Below are positions 20,101 to 33,200 of a stretch of DNA of 64,000 nt, piece by piece. Both the position numbers and the translations under genes were made by a program. Numbering within the stretch: the stretch's first letter is position 1; every line of letters begins with the position of its first letter. Origin of the DNA: Ciona intestinalis (Eukaryota; Chordata; Ascidiacea; Phlebobranchia; Cionidae). The notes beneath the pieces were generated by a model. It was given only the letters and a program-made list of their open reading frames with translations. It was not told the origin of the DNA and ran no database searches. The stretch is from contig NC_020169.2 in the NCBI RefSeq assembly GCF_000224145.3, positions 1,711,479-1,775,478 on the forward strand. The letters run 5' to 3'.

Positions 20101-23100
20101 AACAAAATTGTTAAGTTATTAAAATAATTGTAAACTTATTCATAGATTGGTCTGATCGATTTACTGAGGTCCATAGGAATAAGGCAATCAGGAGTAATCG
20201 GACACTCCGTGGGAGAACTTGCATGCAGCTATGCTGACGGGTGCTTAACGTTGGAACAAACAATACAAATAGCGTATCTTCGAGGGGTGTGTATCATAGA
20301 GGCAAAACTTCCTGTTGGAGCTATGGCGGCAGTCGGTAAACAAAGATTTAATAAAGAGATTCATTTTTACGGCAATGTTTACTTATAACCACAAACGACC
20401 CGTGTAGCCTGTAGAAGGGTCTATGAAAATGTTTAAGATAACAAAAAAGTTCATTAAAAATGCACACCGATGCAGGTCTAACTTGGGAAGATTGTGAAAA
20501 ATTGTGCGAAGGAGGAGAAGTGGCGCCGGCTTGTCACAATTCAAACAACTCTGTGACCCTAACCGGACCGAAAGATGCTATCACAACTATTGTGGAAAAA
20601 TTACAAAAAGAAAAGGTTTTTGCGAGGATGGTCAACACAAGTGACATTGCCTTTCATTCTAAGGACATGCAGTTGGTGTATCCAAGATTTTTAAACGAGA
20701 TCAGAAAGGTAAACTTTTAGCTGTGAAATCAGCGCATGATTTGATCTTTTAAAACCATTATCAGATTATCAAAGAGCCAAAGAAACGTTCCAAAAACTGG
20801 ATTTCAACCTCTATAAAAAAATTTACTGCATCATATTCTCATGAAGAAAATGATATCGAAACTTTGAGCTGTTCGGCAGAATACCATGCCAATAACCTAC
20901 GAAATGTTGTTCGATTCCATGAAGGCGTACAAAAGATGCCTAGTGATGTCATTGTTATTGAAATAGCACCACATGCTTTGATGCAGGTAGTTTTATCTTT
21001 ATAACCTGACTTACCTCTAGGCAAAATAAGGTCACATAGTTCAGGATGTATAGGATGAAACAAATTTAAAAAACGGTGACACCTGTTATCAAGTCGGTAA
21101 AATCATTTTTCAAATATAGTTGAGTATATATAGAGAGAAAATACATATTGATAGCTATATAATTTGGAGCATTTTATAGCCGGTACTGAAGAAGTCTCTC
21201 CCATTAAATTGTGATAGAGTGGTTCTGGCTGACCGCAAAGAAGAAAATGGAATTCAGACTTTGTTAAAAGGTCTTGGCAAACTTCATTGTCTTTGTGTTG
21301 ATATAAACCTTGAAGGGATTTTACCAAGAAGACCACTCCCAACCCCGAAAGAGCTGCTACAGTTTCCAAACGACTGGGACCACGCGGAATCGTGGTATGT
21401 TCCCGGACCAGAAGCGTATTTTGCTCAGCAAGTGGACAACCAGTTGGAATCGCATCACATACTTGGTACCTTATAAGTATTTACACAACACAAAGCAGGT
21501 ATAACAAATTTTATTTTAGACTTCTCAAGTGACTCAGAAAATAGTTACCTCAGTGGACATGTCATAGATGGACGCGCGATTCTTCCAGCAGCCCTTTATA
21601 TACAATTGGCCTGGAAATCGTTCGCAAAATACCATCAAGTCGACATGGCTGGTTTTCCCGTTCAGTTTAATAAAGTAAAAATACAAAGAGCAACTACACT
21701 CCCAGTTTCTGGTATGGTTTTTCAATAACTTTTTAAACGCGTTTTAGATATTGGTGTTTTGTTTTAGGTAAAATCGAATTTGTCGTAAACCTTATTCCAA
21801 CTGACAACAGTTTTCAAGTGTCTGAAAACGGTAATATAGTTTGCCTTGGTAAACTACAGAAGTTTGAAGGATCTATTGAAACGTTCCAAAAAGTGCAGGA
21901 AAATTGTGAGAAAATTTTAACACAAAAAGAAATATACAGAAAAATGCGGCTCTCCGGTTATCAGTACAAAGGGAAATTTCAAGCAATACGTTCGGCCACA
22001 CAAAATGGTAATCTATAAATCAGTGAATATAGTTGTTTTCTAATCGTTTGTTTCTTATTACAGGTCAATATGCTGAAATACCCTTTGATGGTAATTACGT
22101 AACGTTTTTGGACGGAATGTTTCAATTGGAGTTGGTGGAAACTCCAAGACAAGAGTTAAAACTTCCAATTAGCATTGGAGGAATAAAAATTGTACCACAA
22201 ACATTGGAGTCCGGATCTGACGAAATAGTCATACCTGTAATGAAGAGGTCGGTTTGCTAAATATTGATGTCTGTTGTTCAATTTTATAAAATATATGAGC
22301 TTATCTTAACTCGGAAAGGAAATACGTTTGTTTGCTTGAATTTCTGTAACCTCACCATGAAATTAATATACGAAAATATTTTTAGGAACTTTAAGAAAGT
22401 GGTTTCTTCCGGTTGTTGTGAAGTAAGCGAAATTGAGACCGTCGTCGCAACACGGCGAGGGCAAACTGAACAACCACTGCTGAAAAAGTACACATTCGTA
22501 CCCAATATCGAAACGGAAGTTGCTGAACAGGATGATGTGGTTCAATTGTACGCAAAAGTTCTGGAAGAATACATCAATAAATTTTTCACTTCAAGTCCCT
22601 CACCTTCAAAGACAACAAACAACAACGGGCTTGGAAAAAACTTCGACTTTTACGATTTTGAACGATCAGTAGCGAACGTCCATTTGCTGCGAATGGTAAT
22701 TAATCTGGCTCAGAATAATGGTGAGTCCAATCATATATTGCGTAAAGTTTCCACTAAAACTAAGTTTGTTTTTTTTAACTGCAGTTCTTTTGAGAAACAA
22801 ATCCAAGGAAGAAATGGTTAAAGAACACATTTCTGATCTTGTGTTTGATCCTCTGTTAAATTATTGCGTCTCCAATACAAACTGCATGGCAACAACGCTA
22901 GATGTATTTCTAGAAAATGCAGACAACTACGTGAGAGTAGCAGAGATACCGAATACATATTTTGGTAATCACCAAGGTATGAATTGTTAAAGTAAACCAA
23001 CGCAGATTCTTTAGCGATTCGTACTGTGATGAACAAAATCATTACGGTCATCAATTTTGTTTATGAACCTTATAATCCAGTGCACCACCTCCGTGAAATA

Positions 23101-26100
23101 ATAACGCAACACCTGGATTCTGATACAACCATTGAGTATGACTATAGTCCGTTGGGCTTTCAAGAAGGAGAATTGTCATCTTGGGACTCTTGGTCACATT
23201 TCAAACCACCACCAAGCCTTATGAATTTAGATCTGATTGTCACCCACAGGTTGTTTCAACAAGGTAATAACAACGCTTAAGCTCGGAGAAGTGTTAAAGG
23301 TGACATCTTTTTGGTGTTTGCTGTTAATTTGATCTTTACTTGTTAGGTGAAAAGGCGGCCAAACAGGTGTTACAGAACGCAATTGCCTGTGTCTCGGCAA
23401 ACAAAGGCTTCATACTTCTACACGAAATCACCCAGCAAACGCTTGCGCAAAACATGTGGAAAAATATGTGCACATCCATTGATAACACGATGGTCATGAA
23501 ATATGTTCCTATTGAACAGGTATTGTGATAAAATAACTACAGAAGGTAGTGTCATAGAGCTAGTACAAAATATAATTTTTGAACAGATAAAAAAGAGTTT
23601 GAAGGACTTAAACCTTGAAATAATTGTACACAAATCGGACGAAAAATTAGGCAGCCATCTCTTGCTGTGCAGAAGTCAAATTGCATTACGTGATAATCGC
23701 ATTGGAATAACAGTGGATCATTCCAACGGATTCTCTTGGGTCGAGGAACTACAGGTAATTGTTTATACATGGAAAATATAAAAATGTAACTTGCTTTTAA
23801 TTTATTTTAAAGGAAAGTGTAGCAAATGATGCGGAAGAAATATGGCTGATTGGGAAAAAAACGAATAGCGGTTTGGCAGGCTTAATGAAATGTTTACGAA
23901 AAGAGCCCGGCAGTAAGCAAATCAGGTAAACCTAATTGCTTAAAAAAACTAAGAAACAAGAATAAACTTGTTTATGTGATTTTAATTTTAATATAGGTGC
24001 TTGATTTATGATGGTGATAATCTTCCAATTTCAATGGACGAAATTATAAAGAGGAATCTTACATTTAATGTGTTTGAAAGTGGCCAATTGGGGACATTTA
24101 GACATACGAACATTGAACGACAAACACAGGTATACAATTTTTCTGTACCACTACAAAGATATTTTCGTTACTGGTTTGGTCTTTTCAGGTGAAAGTGAAC
24201 CGAGCCTGGGTAAAACAAACTGTTCAAGCTGATATTTCAACGTTGAAGTGGATTACAATGCAAGAAACATCCAGTGAACCTTTAGAATGTGCTGTTGCTT
24301 ACGCGTCCTTGAGTAATAAAGATGTTGTAATGGCATCAGGCAAACTTCAAGAAGATACATTGGCCGGTAAAACGGACTCTTACAAATTTGAAAAGTTTCG
24401 ATAAGAAGGATAAATAAAACTGTTTGTGATTGCAGATAATCCCGAATGGTTTGATATGTTTTTCGGCACGGGATTTAGTGGTTTTAACGAAAAAAATGAA
24501 AAGGTGATGGGTATAGTTCAAACTGGAGGATTGGCAACCCATGTACAAATTGAAACTACCTACCTTTGGAAAGTTCCTGATCAATGGTATAAATGTGCGC
24601 GTAACTATGCAATGAAAATAAAACTAAAACTATTATTCGCTACAGGAGTTTATGTGATGCCGCAACTGTGCCGTATGCTTATTGCATTGCGTTTTACGCA
24701 ATTGTGGAAAAGGGTAGGATACGGAAAGGTGAAAGAGTACTCATTACAGATGGAGAGAGCGCATTTGCAGAAGCTGCAATAGGCATTGCAGTTGGAGCAG
24801 AATGTGATATCACCGTTACAGTATCGTCGGAAGAAACCAAAGCATACTTGAAAGAAAGGTTTATGGGCGTACCAAACCTCAAAATCAATGATTCGAAGAC
24901 AGCTTCGTTGGATTACCTGATGACCAAAACAAATGGGAGAGGTGTGATTAAAACGTTTTAGAGAAACTTGGTACATTAAAAATGATATATTAATCCTTTT
25001 TAAAATGTATTTCCACAGGAATGGACTTGGTTTTGACAAACACAACTTCAACAATCCGTCAGAACGCTTTTCGGTCAATTTCAAAATACGGAAGAATTAT
25101 AGAGATAGAAAACTATGAAACAAGTTCGGATGTCAAATCAGGTGAACTGTTTTACTGCAAAAAATATTCAGTCATTTAAAACATTCCAAATATTTTAAAG
25201 GCTCAATGCATTTTCGGGCAACCGCTTCTTACTGCAGTGTTACGCCGGAATGCCTCTTTGATGATGCCATGCTTGATCGTGAGCAATTAACAAACTTCCT
25301 AAGAGACGGTATCAACACTGGCATTGTTAAACCTATACGAAGAACTATATTTTCAAAGTATTGCAACAACTTTATACACGTTATTCAAATGTAAAGCATA
25401 TTCTATATCATAAGGTACCAAATTCAAGATGCCCTTCGCCAGTTGACAAAAGAACAAGACGGCAGAGTTACTTTGATAAAAGTTAAAGACACGGATAGTG
25501 AGATAGATGTCGTAAATAGGTGATCATTTTTTTGGAATTGTATCGGGGTTCAATATATAACACCAACAGCACTTTCAGAACAACGTTTGATTCAAAATTA
25601 ACGTATGTCATTACTGGAGGACTTGGTGGGTTTGGATTAGAACTTTGCAACTGGATGGTAGAAAGAGGAGCAAGACATGTTTTGCTAACCACAAGATCAG
25701 GTATCACAGAAACTTGCCTATGCAGTACAATGGTGAAAATGATATATATTTTTTCATTAAAGGAGCAAACACTGCATATCAACAACTATACATCCGCAAG
25801 TGGAAATCAGAAGACGTAAAGGTCATCATAAGCACCGCTGATGTAAGCACAGCAGATGGGGCAAAAGAAATTTTAACTCATAATGTGGGTGGTATTTTTC
25901 ATCTGGCCATGGTTCTAAAAGATGCACTGTTCATGAACCAGTCACCAGAATCTTTTAGTGAAGTTTGTCGCGTAAAGTGCGACGGGGTACAAAATTTAGA
26001 CAGGTAGGAAAGGTTACTCAATTTTATACAAGTAATGCGAATGTATTATGTTTATTAAATTTCACAGGTATTCACGAGAATTATGTCCAAACTTAGAACA

Positions 26101-27933
26101 CTTTGTAGTGTTCTCATCAGTTTCAAGTGCTAGAGGCAATGTGGGACAAACCAACTATGGTTATGCAAACTCGTTTATGGAAAGGATTTGTGAAATGAGA
26201 GAGCGTGATGGGTTTCCAGCATTAGCGATTCAGTGGGGAGCAATTGGTGATGTAGGTATTGCTGCTGAAATTATTGGTGATCAAAAAGTTGGTGGTTCCC
26301 TTCCACAATCCATGCAATCATCTCTAAAGGTATATTTACATATGGGGGAGAATGTACCAAATAGGACAATTGTTAATATTGTTCTATAACTTCTGTTGAC
26401 TTTTGCCCATCCCGCGAGGATAAATAATTGGAATTCATTTATTTGATTATAATATTAGATAGACAATTAAGACAAATATTAATTTCAGATTTCAAACCAA
26501 TTAAAATCTTGTGTTTTAGACACTGGATGTCTTTCTTTCACAATGCAAACATGTGACCGTCCTTAGTATCGTGGTTGCACCAAAAGATACCTCGCTTTTA
26601 GTAAAAAAGGACTCAAAAATAACAATGCCGCAAGCTGTAGCAAATTTGATGGGAATAAAGGTAGGTATAGGAAAGTTCATTATATGATTTGTGGATGTTA
26701 TTACTTTTATAAATGTTTTTTTGTTATAGGATTACAAAATGGAGAAACAAAATGTACATATTGCCAACATGGGTATGGATTCATTAATGGCTGTGGAAAT
26801 AAGTCAGATGTTAGAGAGAAATTATGGCTTTAAATTAACTGGAAATGACGTACAGCAGATGACATTTGAAAAATTGGAAAAGCTCTCTGCTAATGGCGGA
26901 AACAAAAATTATGTTAGAAACGACACAGAACAAGATCTCTTTGTGACGGTACACCCAGAAGCACTCATAAAATTGAATGATTCCAACGATGTAAAAACCA
27001 TGCCTTGGTTCTTTGTTCACCCCATTGGTGGATCAAGTCTGGTTTTCAAAGATATTACAAAACACCTTATAGGAAATGGTTTTGGTCTTAATTTTACAGA
27101 GAAGGCACCATTAACCACAATAGAGGAGTTGGCTTCACATTATTTGGAAGTAGTTGGGAAACAGCAAAGCTACAATTTAGTTGGTTATTCATTTGGAGCT
27201 TGTGTTGCTTTTGAAATGGCAATGCAATTGTCAAAGAAAAAGGAAACTATAAACCTTGTGTTGATAGACGGTTCACATTCATTCATTGCAGACAGTATTC
27301 AGGTAATAGGGATATACCGAACGAAAAATCATCAATATTATTCAGTTATTTTATTAGAGTTTTGTGGATTTAATGGGAGATGAAGATGCAAAGACGGTGG
27401 AAGAACTTCAAGAAGAAATCCCGAATGTAAAACAGTATAAAGCAAAGTTGCACAACTACACAAGGCTTCAGTTCGAAAGGGCTTCACTGACATATGAAAA
27501 CATCCCNNNNNNNNNNNNNNNNNNNNNNNNNNNNNNNNNNNNNNNNNNNNNNNNNNTTACTTATGTTTTGTAACCCAGTGGATGATTGTTTACATTCCTT
27601 TTTTTATTAAAACTGTTGTTCTTTCTAATACATAAAGTAAGCAATATTTTTAAACTGAAACTGTTAATCAATAACTTTACATGAAGGGAAACCTTGGATG
27701 AAGAAATATCACGCTACAGCAAGCGTCTCGAGATGGCACACTTCTATAAAGTTAAAGGAAAATATCCTGGTGACATAACGCTGATACGACAAAAGAAATC
27801 AATCACGCATGACTACAACTTGAACGAAGTGTGCAATGGAAAAGTTCAAGTAATTACACAAGATGCAACGCACGAAAATATTATCAGGGCAAAGTATGGA
27901 AAGACAATTGCAGATATGTTGAATGACTTTTAA
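17193..27933 (+). CDS. Fatty-acid-synthase-like megasynthase with degenerate enoylreductase
   Basis: About 30 exons encode a protein co-linear with animal type I FAS from the first residues ([20 protein letters not shown]) to the thioesterase end. KS: DTACSSS (18175-18195), EAHGTGT and KSNMGH, all catalytic residues present. [13 protein letters not shown] and GHSVGE. DH: the HxxxGxxxxP motif ([13 protein letters not shown], near 21557) and the DGMFQ aspartate (near 22111) are present. A methyltransferase-like non-catalytic region follows. ER: the cofactor loop that reads HSGSGGVGQAA in human FASN is [11 protein letters not shown] (24745-24780), and the usual GKFDLS lysine region is ENYETSS (near 25107), so enoyl reduction is probably lost. 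[19 protein letters not shown] and NYGYANS intact. [13 protein letters not shown] with the phosphopantetheine serine. [13 protein letters not shown], with the distal histidine in DATHENII. The KS exon pair at 18831/18883 joins one base out of frame (ACA AG then GCT GGT GAT), probably a sequence error. An N gap interrupts the TE. Either a divergent FASN or a partially reducing FAS-like polyketide synthase. Confidence 0.9.
18098..18120 (+). mobile_element. MITE end fragment in FAS intron
   Basis: CTCCCCACCCTACTATATA is a solo MITE terminus in the intron before the KS active-site exon. Confidence 0.45.
19906..20100 (-). mobile_element. MITE copy in FAS intron, near full length
   Basis: TAGTGGGGTGGGGGAAGATG at the left and ACCTTCCCCCCACCCTACTA at the right, with GACACCTTTAGCACAAAATA inside. 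It nearly fills an intron of the MAT-encoding part. Confidence 0.9.
26395..26450 (+). mobile_element. SINE tail fragment in FAS intron
   Basis: GCCCATCCCGCGAGGATAAA followed by an ATTCATTTATT tail resembles the 3' end of the composite SINE. It lies in the intron between the KR and ACP exons. Confidence 0.4.
27507..27556. other. Assembly gap (50 N) in FAS thioesterase
   Basis: Fifty Ns interrupt the coding region after the segment [10 protein letters not shown]. The true length is unknown; part of the TE domain and at least one splice junction are missing. Confidence 0.99.
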
Positions 27934-28160
27934 TACACAATGAATCCTTATCACTACTATTATTGCAGTATGCATTTGTAAAGAGTTGGCCATATGTAAA
28001 TTGTGTTCACTTTTTAATGCTTATATATATATCTACTTGTTTTACTGAATTAAAATCAGACAGAGGCAGACAAACTTAAAACTTCTTTTTCATCTAACAA
28101 CTTTATTTTACACCTTCATTGAGGTACCTTAGTATAATGTAAAGCGACCTCGAGCCTCAT

Positions 28161-28166
28161 AATAAA
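28161..28166 (+). terminator. Polyadenylation signal AATAAA
   Basis: AATAAA about 230 bases after the FAS stop, in CTCATAATAAAATTTG, the first canonical hexamer of the 3' flank. Confidence 0.45.
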
Positions 28167-28318
28167 ATTTGTATTTTTTAAATGTGTTGGATATAAGCAT
28201 AAATATTTTATTAGTTTTATTCTATATATTTTATGAAAATTGTAAATTAAACAGGATATTAGTATAAAAACATACTATTTGTATACTACATGAGCATCAA
28301 TATTTGTATATTAACATT

Positions 28319-28369
28319 ANNNNNNNNNNNNNNNNNNNNNNNNNNNNNNNNNNNNNNNNNNNNNNNNNN
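28319..28369. other. Assembly gap (about 50 N)
   Basis: A run of Ns between the FAS 3' flank and the ORF at 28421. An upstream exon or promoter of that ORF could be hidden here. Confidence 0.99.
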
Positions 28370-28420
28370 ACAGGTATATATACAGTATTCAGTTTTACCA
28401 GAAAATAATTAGTCAGGGAC

Positions 28421-28872
28421 ATGAGTGAGGCAAGAAATAAATTTGAAGAAAATGACATGTTATTTTCGTGCTATTTAAAAAATTGGAATTTTATACTTTC
28501 TGACCCAGCAAAATTAAAAGAACAGAAATTGAAGCATCTGAGCGAAGATATCAATGCAGAAGAAATATATAAAGTTTATGAGGAGGCAGTAAGGCGATGC
28601 AGATTGATTGGAATCAATTTCCCTGATGTTTATACAACACCTTCGGAAATATCTATCAAAACCATAACATATCTATTGATACAGTATAAAAAAGAAAAAA
28701 TATATAGATCAGCTGTACATGCAATATACAAGTCTTTGTATGGATGCTAATGTGAGACTTGGTATGCCTCAACAACTAGCTGCACAATTTCTTATTAAAA
28801 TTATAGATGCGATTGTGACTCTGAGTCAAGATCAAGATATAACAAGAGAGGCATCTGTGCTAACTGAATGCT
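28421..28872 (+). pseudogene. Unrecognised ORF, apparently frameshifted
   Basis: I do not recognise this gene. The first 109 codons (MSEARNKFEENDMLFSCYL onward) are helical and Lys/Glu-rich, with segments YKVYEEAVRRCRLIGINFP and TTPSEISIKTITYLLIQY. The frame stops at 28750, but another frame carries on from about 28735 with similar composition (SLCMDANVRLGMPQQLAAQF, then IKIIDAIVTLSQDQD) to a stop near 28872. The simplest reading is a single-base indel near 28735-28745, either real decay or a draft error. There is no intron in the whole stretch, so a retrocopy or a single large exon is possible. The N gap just upstream may conceal more. Confidence 0.4.
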
Positions 28873-29920
28873 GATAGGCTGAGGCAGATTGTTAAATGAT
28901 GGGAACAACATTTAGATGATATTGGCAGAAATATGCAGACTTTTAGGATTCTTAAAAGAACATCTGCTGTTATTTTTTCAGACCACTAGATTTGAATCAA
29001 GAATCTCCTAGAGATATGTACCACCTTATTCGTAAAAAATTATAGGCCTACTACAGTTATAAAATTGAATAAATATACTAATATTGTACCATGAAGTCCG
29101 AATGTAAGCTCTCAATCTCATCCATGTAAACCAAATGCTTCTGGTGTATCTATGGTTCAACATCAGATGGAACGAGAGTAATAACCATTAATTCCTCTGT
29201 TCCACTAATAACAAAGCAACATAGCTTTGCTTAGTATACTCTGGTCACTGCAGCTTGTAGCTGTCAACATGCTAGTACTGTATAATAACTACCAGCCAGC
29301 AGAGGTACGTTTTTACAATGCATTTTCAACGACAAGGATAAATTGCATGTGAATGTGTTTATAGTTTATTACGCATTTAATAATAATCAAAGTATTCTCA
29401 TCGCGAAATATGACGTTTTACATTCCGGAAACTATTCAACCAAACCTCTGGGTTACAGAAAACAATACCATATTGCACATCAAAATTAAAAAGTCAAAGT
29501 TAAACGACTTCTTTCCAGCGATATACATTTTGGCATAATTCATAGGTTTTAATCATGTAGTACAATCACGACACAAGAATAATAGTAATAAAATTGTAGC
29601 AATCAGTTAGGCATATAAAGACAAAACTGGTGAAGTAGGGCGATATACAAACCTCTTCATGAAACAAATTGTAGAACAGAGTTAAACAAAATAGAACCCA
29701 TTTCTATTCATCTTTGAAACTAATCATAAAGGCAAAAAATTACTGTGGAGGCACCATTCAATTTAGAGGAAATGGTTATCTATTGGTGCAACACTAGATA
29801 GATCAATTGGTACTTTTTGTCGTTATAAATTTGCCACAGGAATTGCATCAGTAAATTGGAAAAAACCAATGACATTATATAAGGGTTAGTATAAGGAATA
29901 TTGATGATCAAAAATGAATT
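28873..29920. other. Intergenic, nothing recognised
   Basis: AT-rich sequence with no long ORF on either strand, no MITE or SINE that I recognise and no RNA gene. It lies between the unrecognised ORF and the 3' end of the sorting nexin gene. Confidence 0.4.
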
Positions 29921-29921
29921 G

Positions 29922-29970
29922 CGAATATATATATATATATATAGAGAGGGGAGAGAAAGAGAGAGATAAT
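29922..29970. repeat. Compound microsatellite (AT)n and (AG)n
   Basis: About ten AT units followed by an impure AG/GA run (AGAGAGGGGAGAGAAAGAGA). It lies just 3' of the sorting nexin gene. Confidence 0.9.
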
Positions 29971-30297
29971 AGGTGATGTAAGCTTGTATCTCCTTACAGC
30001 TTAATCAAATTTGCTCAATCGTTGATATGCAGCCTTTTAGAACTTGAACCATAGCCTGACAAATGTATCAGTTAAAAATGCAAGTGCAAAATTTATATTA
30101 GCAAGTAAATCATTATAACTAAACATAATGCTAAGAGTCATGAGGCAAACAGTCATTTTTTTGTTTGGCTTACTGTTACCTGGTATAAAGAGTTTATTAA
30201 TACACATGTCAAACATCAGTTAATACCTAATTATTTGCCAACTAATTTATCTGTGCACCAACTCAGTATAAACAAATTTAACAGATCAAAAACTAAC

Positions 30298-33200
30298 CTT
30301 GGAATGTTTGAGTTGAAGCTCCCCAAGCTCAATTAAATTTTTACGGAAGGCCGTGACCCTGCGACCTTTGAACTCTGTCAGTTCCTGCTTACCAACCTCA
30401 GACAAGACTTCAAATTTCTCCCTCGCAGTCTTTTGCTGAGCTTCGGCCTTTGAAAAAAATATTAGGAATCTGCATTGCATTGACTTGGTAAAACATTTCA
30501 AAATTGAATAAAATGTATATAGTTACACTATATGTACCAGTTTTTATTTCCCATTGAAAAAACGGTGAAGTTTGAACCAAAGATTACAAAGTGTTTTTAA
30601 ATAAAAAAATTAGGTAAAAGCTATACGAATATAAGCACTCTGATTAACACTTTATGCAGACAGTAAACTTACCTGTGGTACATTCTTTCCCCTTGACCTA
30701 GCTTTGTCAAGCTCTTTGTTTGCATTTTCATAATTGGCCAGTGTACGAGCTCGTCGGTATAGAAGGTCCTTACATGCTTGTGTATCACGGAAGTAATATC
30801 TTAGAAGATCGGCAAGCTTCAAATCCACATCTGAAGCTGCCCTTGCCTCAAGTTTCTACACAAAATGTTGAATGGTGTATTTCGTATTGGAAGTACTTGT
30901 GCAAAGGAATATAAAAACTTCTCTTTATTTGATTATTAACATTACCAAAGCTGCACAATGGACACAGAAAAATACTCTATTGTTAAAATTTAATTACAGC
31001 AAAAATGGCTTACCCGGACTTTCTCAAGTGATTCATGGACCTTTAGCAAGCTCCTAATAAATAATAACAACGGTAACAAATTAGTTAGGTGTAATATAAT
31101 CTTTGTGGCCAACTTACCAAGCACGATTGTACCACAATTGCCTTGTTTGCATGAAAATAGGTAAGTACAATGTCTTATTTTTAACTTAATTTCCAAACAA
31201 ACAAACATACACAAAAAAAATATATTTTTAACCGATATAAAAATTACAGAAAAACTGCATTACTACAGATGTGAAAAATGAAGTCTACTGATTCGATTAA
31301 AAAAAAATTTGAAAATATCATCACAATACCTGTCTAGTCCTTTTTTATGACTCATTGCAATTGAGTTCTCAACTGTAGCTAAGGACTGCAGTGCCATGGC
31401 AATATGAGAATAGTCATTCGCACATTCTGAATAACATGAAAATACATTTATTAAAGACTTTGTTACAATGAATGAAATCTGTTACAATGAATGAAACAGA
31501 TACATGTAAATAAATGGTTTAATTTACAGCATTGAATTTTAATTGAAATATATATTAAGTGTAACATATACAAAATCAATTATGATGCCTACTTTTGTGT
31601 GTAATTGTAACTTTGTCAATTTTTAATGTTGCATCCTTGATTCTGATGTGGTATTCACTCATGAAAGATTTCTCATGCTCAAAAAACTCGTCACTGTCCT
31701 TTAAAATAACACGAACAAATTTAAATGCAATAGGTTGAGAAATTTAAGTAAGTCAAGCATGGCAGCATTTATTCCAGTTATTAAACAAAAGTTAAGTATC
31801 GTATCTAGTATGTTAACACTGTCCATTTTATCCATTCCTGATTCAATGTTTAATAAACACCTTTTAAAAAAGATAGAACTACCTACAACTACAAGCCTAT
31901 AAAAAAAAATGAACGGCATTTTCCTTTAGTGGTCATCTGGTCAATAATAGTTGGGTCACTACAATGTACAATAATAATGAGATGAATATAAAATAGTACA
32001 ATTACTTTTTGACCCGAGAGAAGTAGTGTCTCATCTGCTGTCTTGGTAATGTTTTTAAAAAATCCAGTGATTTTTTCTTTCTTGTTCTTTCCACGAACAT
32101 TTAACTAAAACAAAATGTGTGCAAGTTAGTTATACAAAGAAGTAAGTGACTTAAGTACTACACCTTAATTACCTTTATTGATTTAACCCAATTGATGCAA
32201 CAGATACAACTGTTAAGGTGTCTAAAAACTTTGTATTAATATTAATATACACTTGTATTAACTCCTGTTATTAACCATAAACCAAAGTTGAGTGCAAAAT
32301 GAAATGTTTATGAATTACAAATTCTTCTCCAAAATGAGTCTGAAGTTAAAGTAACAGGCGCAGTGTTCCCTTGTCAGTTGTCCTATTTGTTAATCCTACA
32401 GGACTAGAAAAACCCCCAAAACAATTTCACACAATCAGTGTTAAAACTACCATCAATGTCCGTAAAACTACTATCCAATGCACGTAAGAATAAGTATGTA
32501 TGTTGCATACCTTGCATTCGTTCATTTACAATGCACACAATTAACAAAAATTACTATATAGACATTTAACACAAATATTCTTGTACACAAGGATTAACAA
32601 ATGTCTATATGACTAAAACCCAGCACTCACTTCTTTTTCATATTCAAGGAACACCCGAAAGTTGTGGCTGTTTTTAAGTGTAGGATGGGAGGCAAGACGG
32701 CACAAAAAGATTTCATGCATTGCTACTGTTTTCTTGAAGATCGCAAGATATTCTCTGAAATTAAAAGGATTTCCTTATTTACATTATCCAATACTAGTAT
32801 TCTAGTAGATTACTTAACACAGAAAATGGATATACATTGTTTTCTTGCAAAAGAAAATTTGCTACATATATTTCAAAATAGATGCCAATTTGTCTAAAAT
32901 TACAAGATATATATTTGATTAATCGCAATTTTTCCAACTTAAAATACATTCAGGACATTTTTATGAAGGTGGCTAAAATGAGTGGTTTACCAAAACCCAA
33001 AGAATACTATTTATAGTAACATGAATTTAGTTACACCACATGGACCTATAAAACCCATACCTATTAAAAATATGTATATATATATATATATATATATATT
33101 TACAAATTCTACAATAAACATACGCTTCTAGTTCTTGCTTCATCCTGGAAAATTCTTCTTTAGTCATTGAGCCTTCTCCTTCACTTAGCTTTGCAAGTTT

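Noticed and set aside
30001-30033. Terminal SNX exon encoding AAYQRLSKF and a stop
   Set aside because: Phase fits, but the acceptor is weak and the residues do not resemble known SNX5/6 ends, so it was not included in the gene model.
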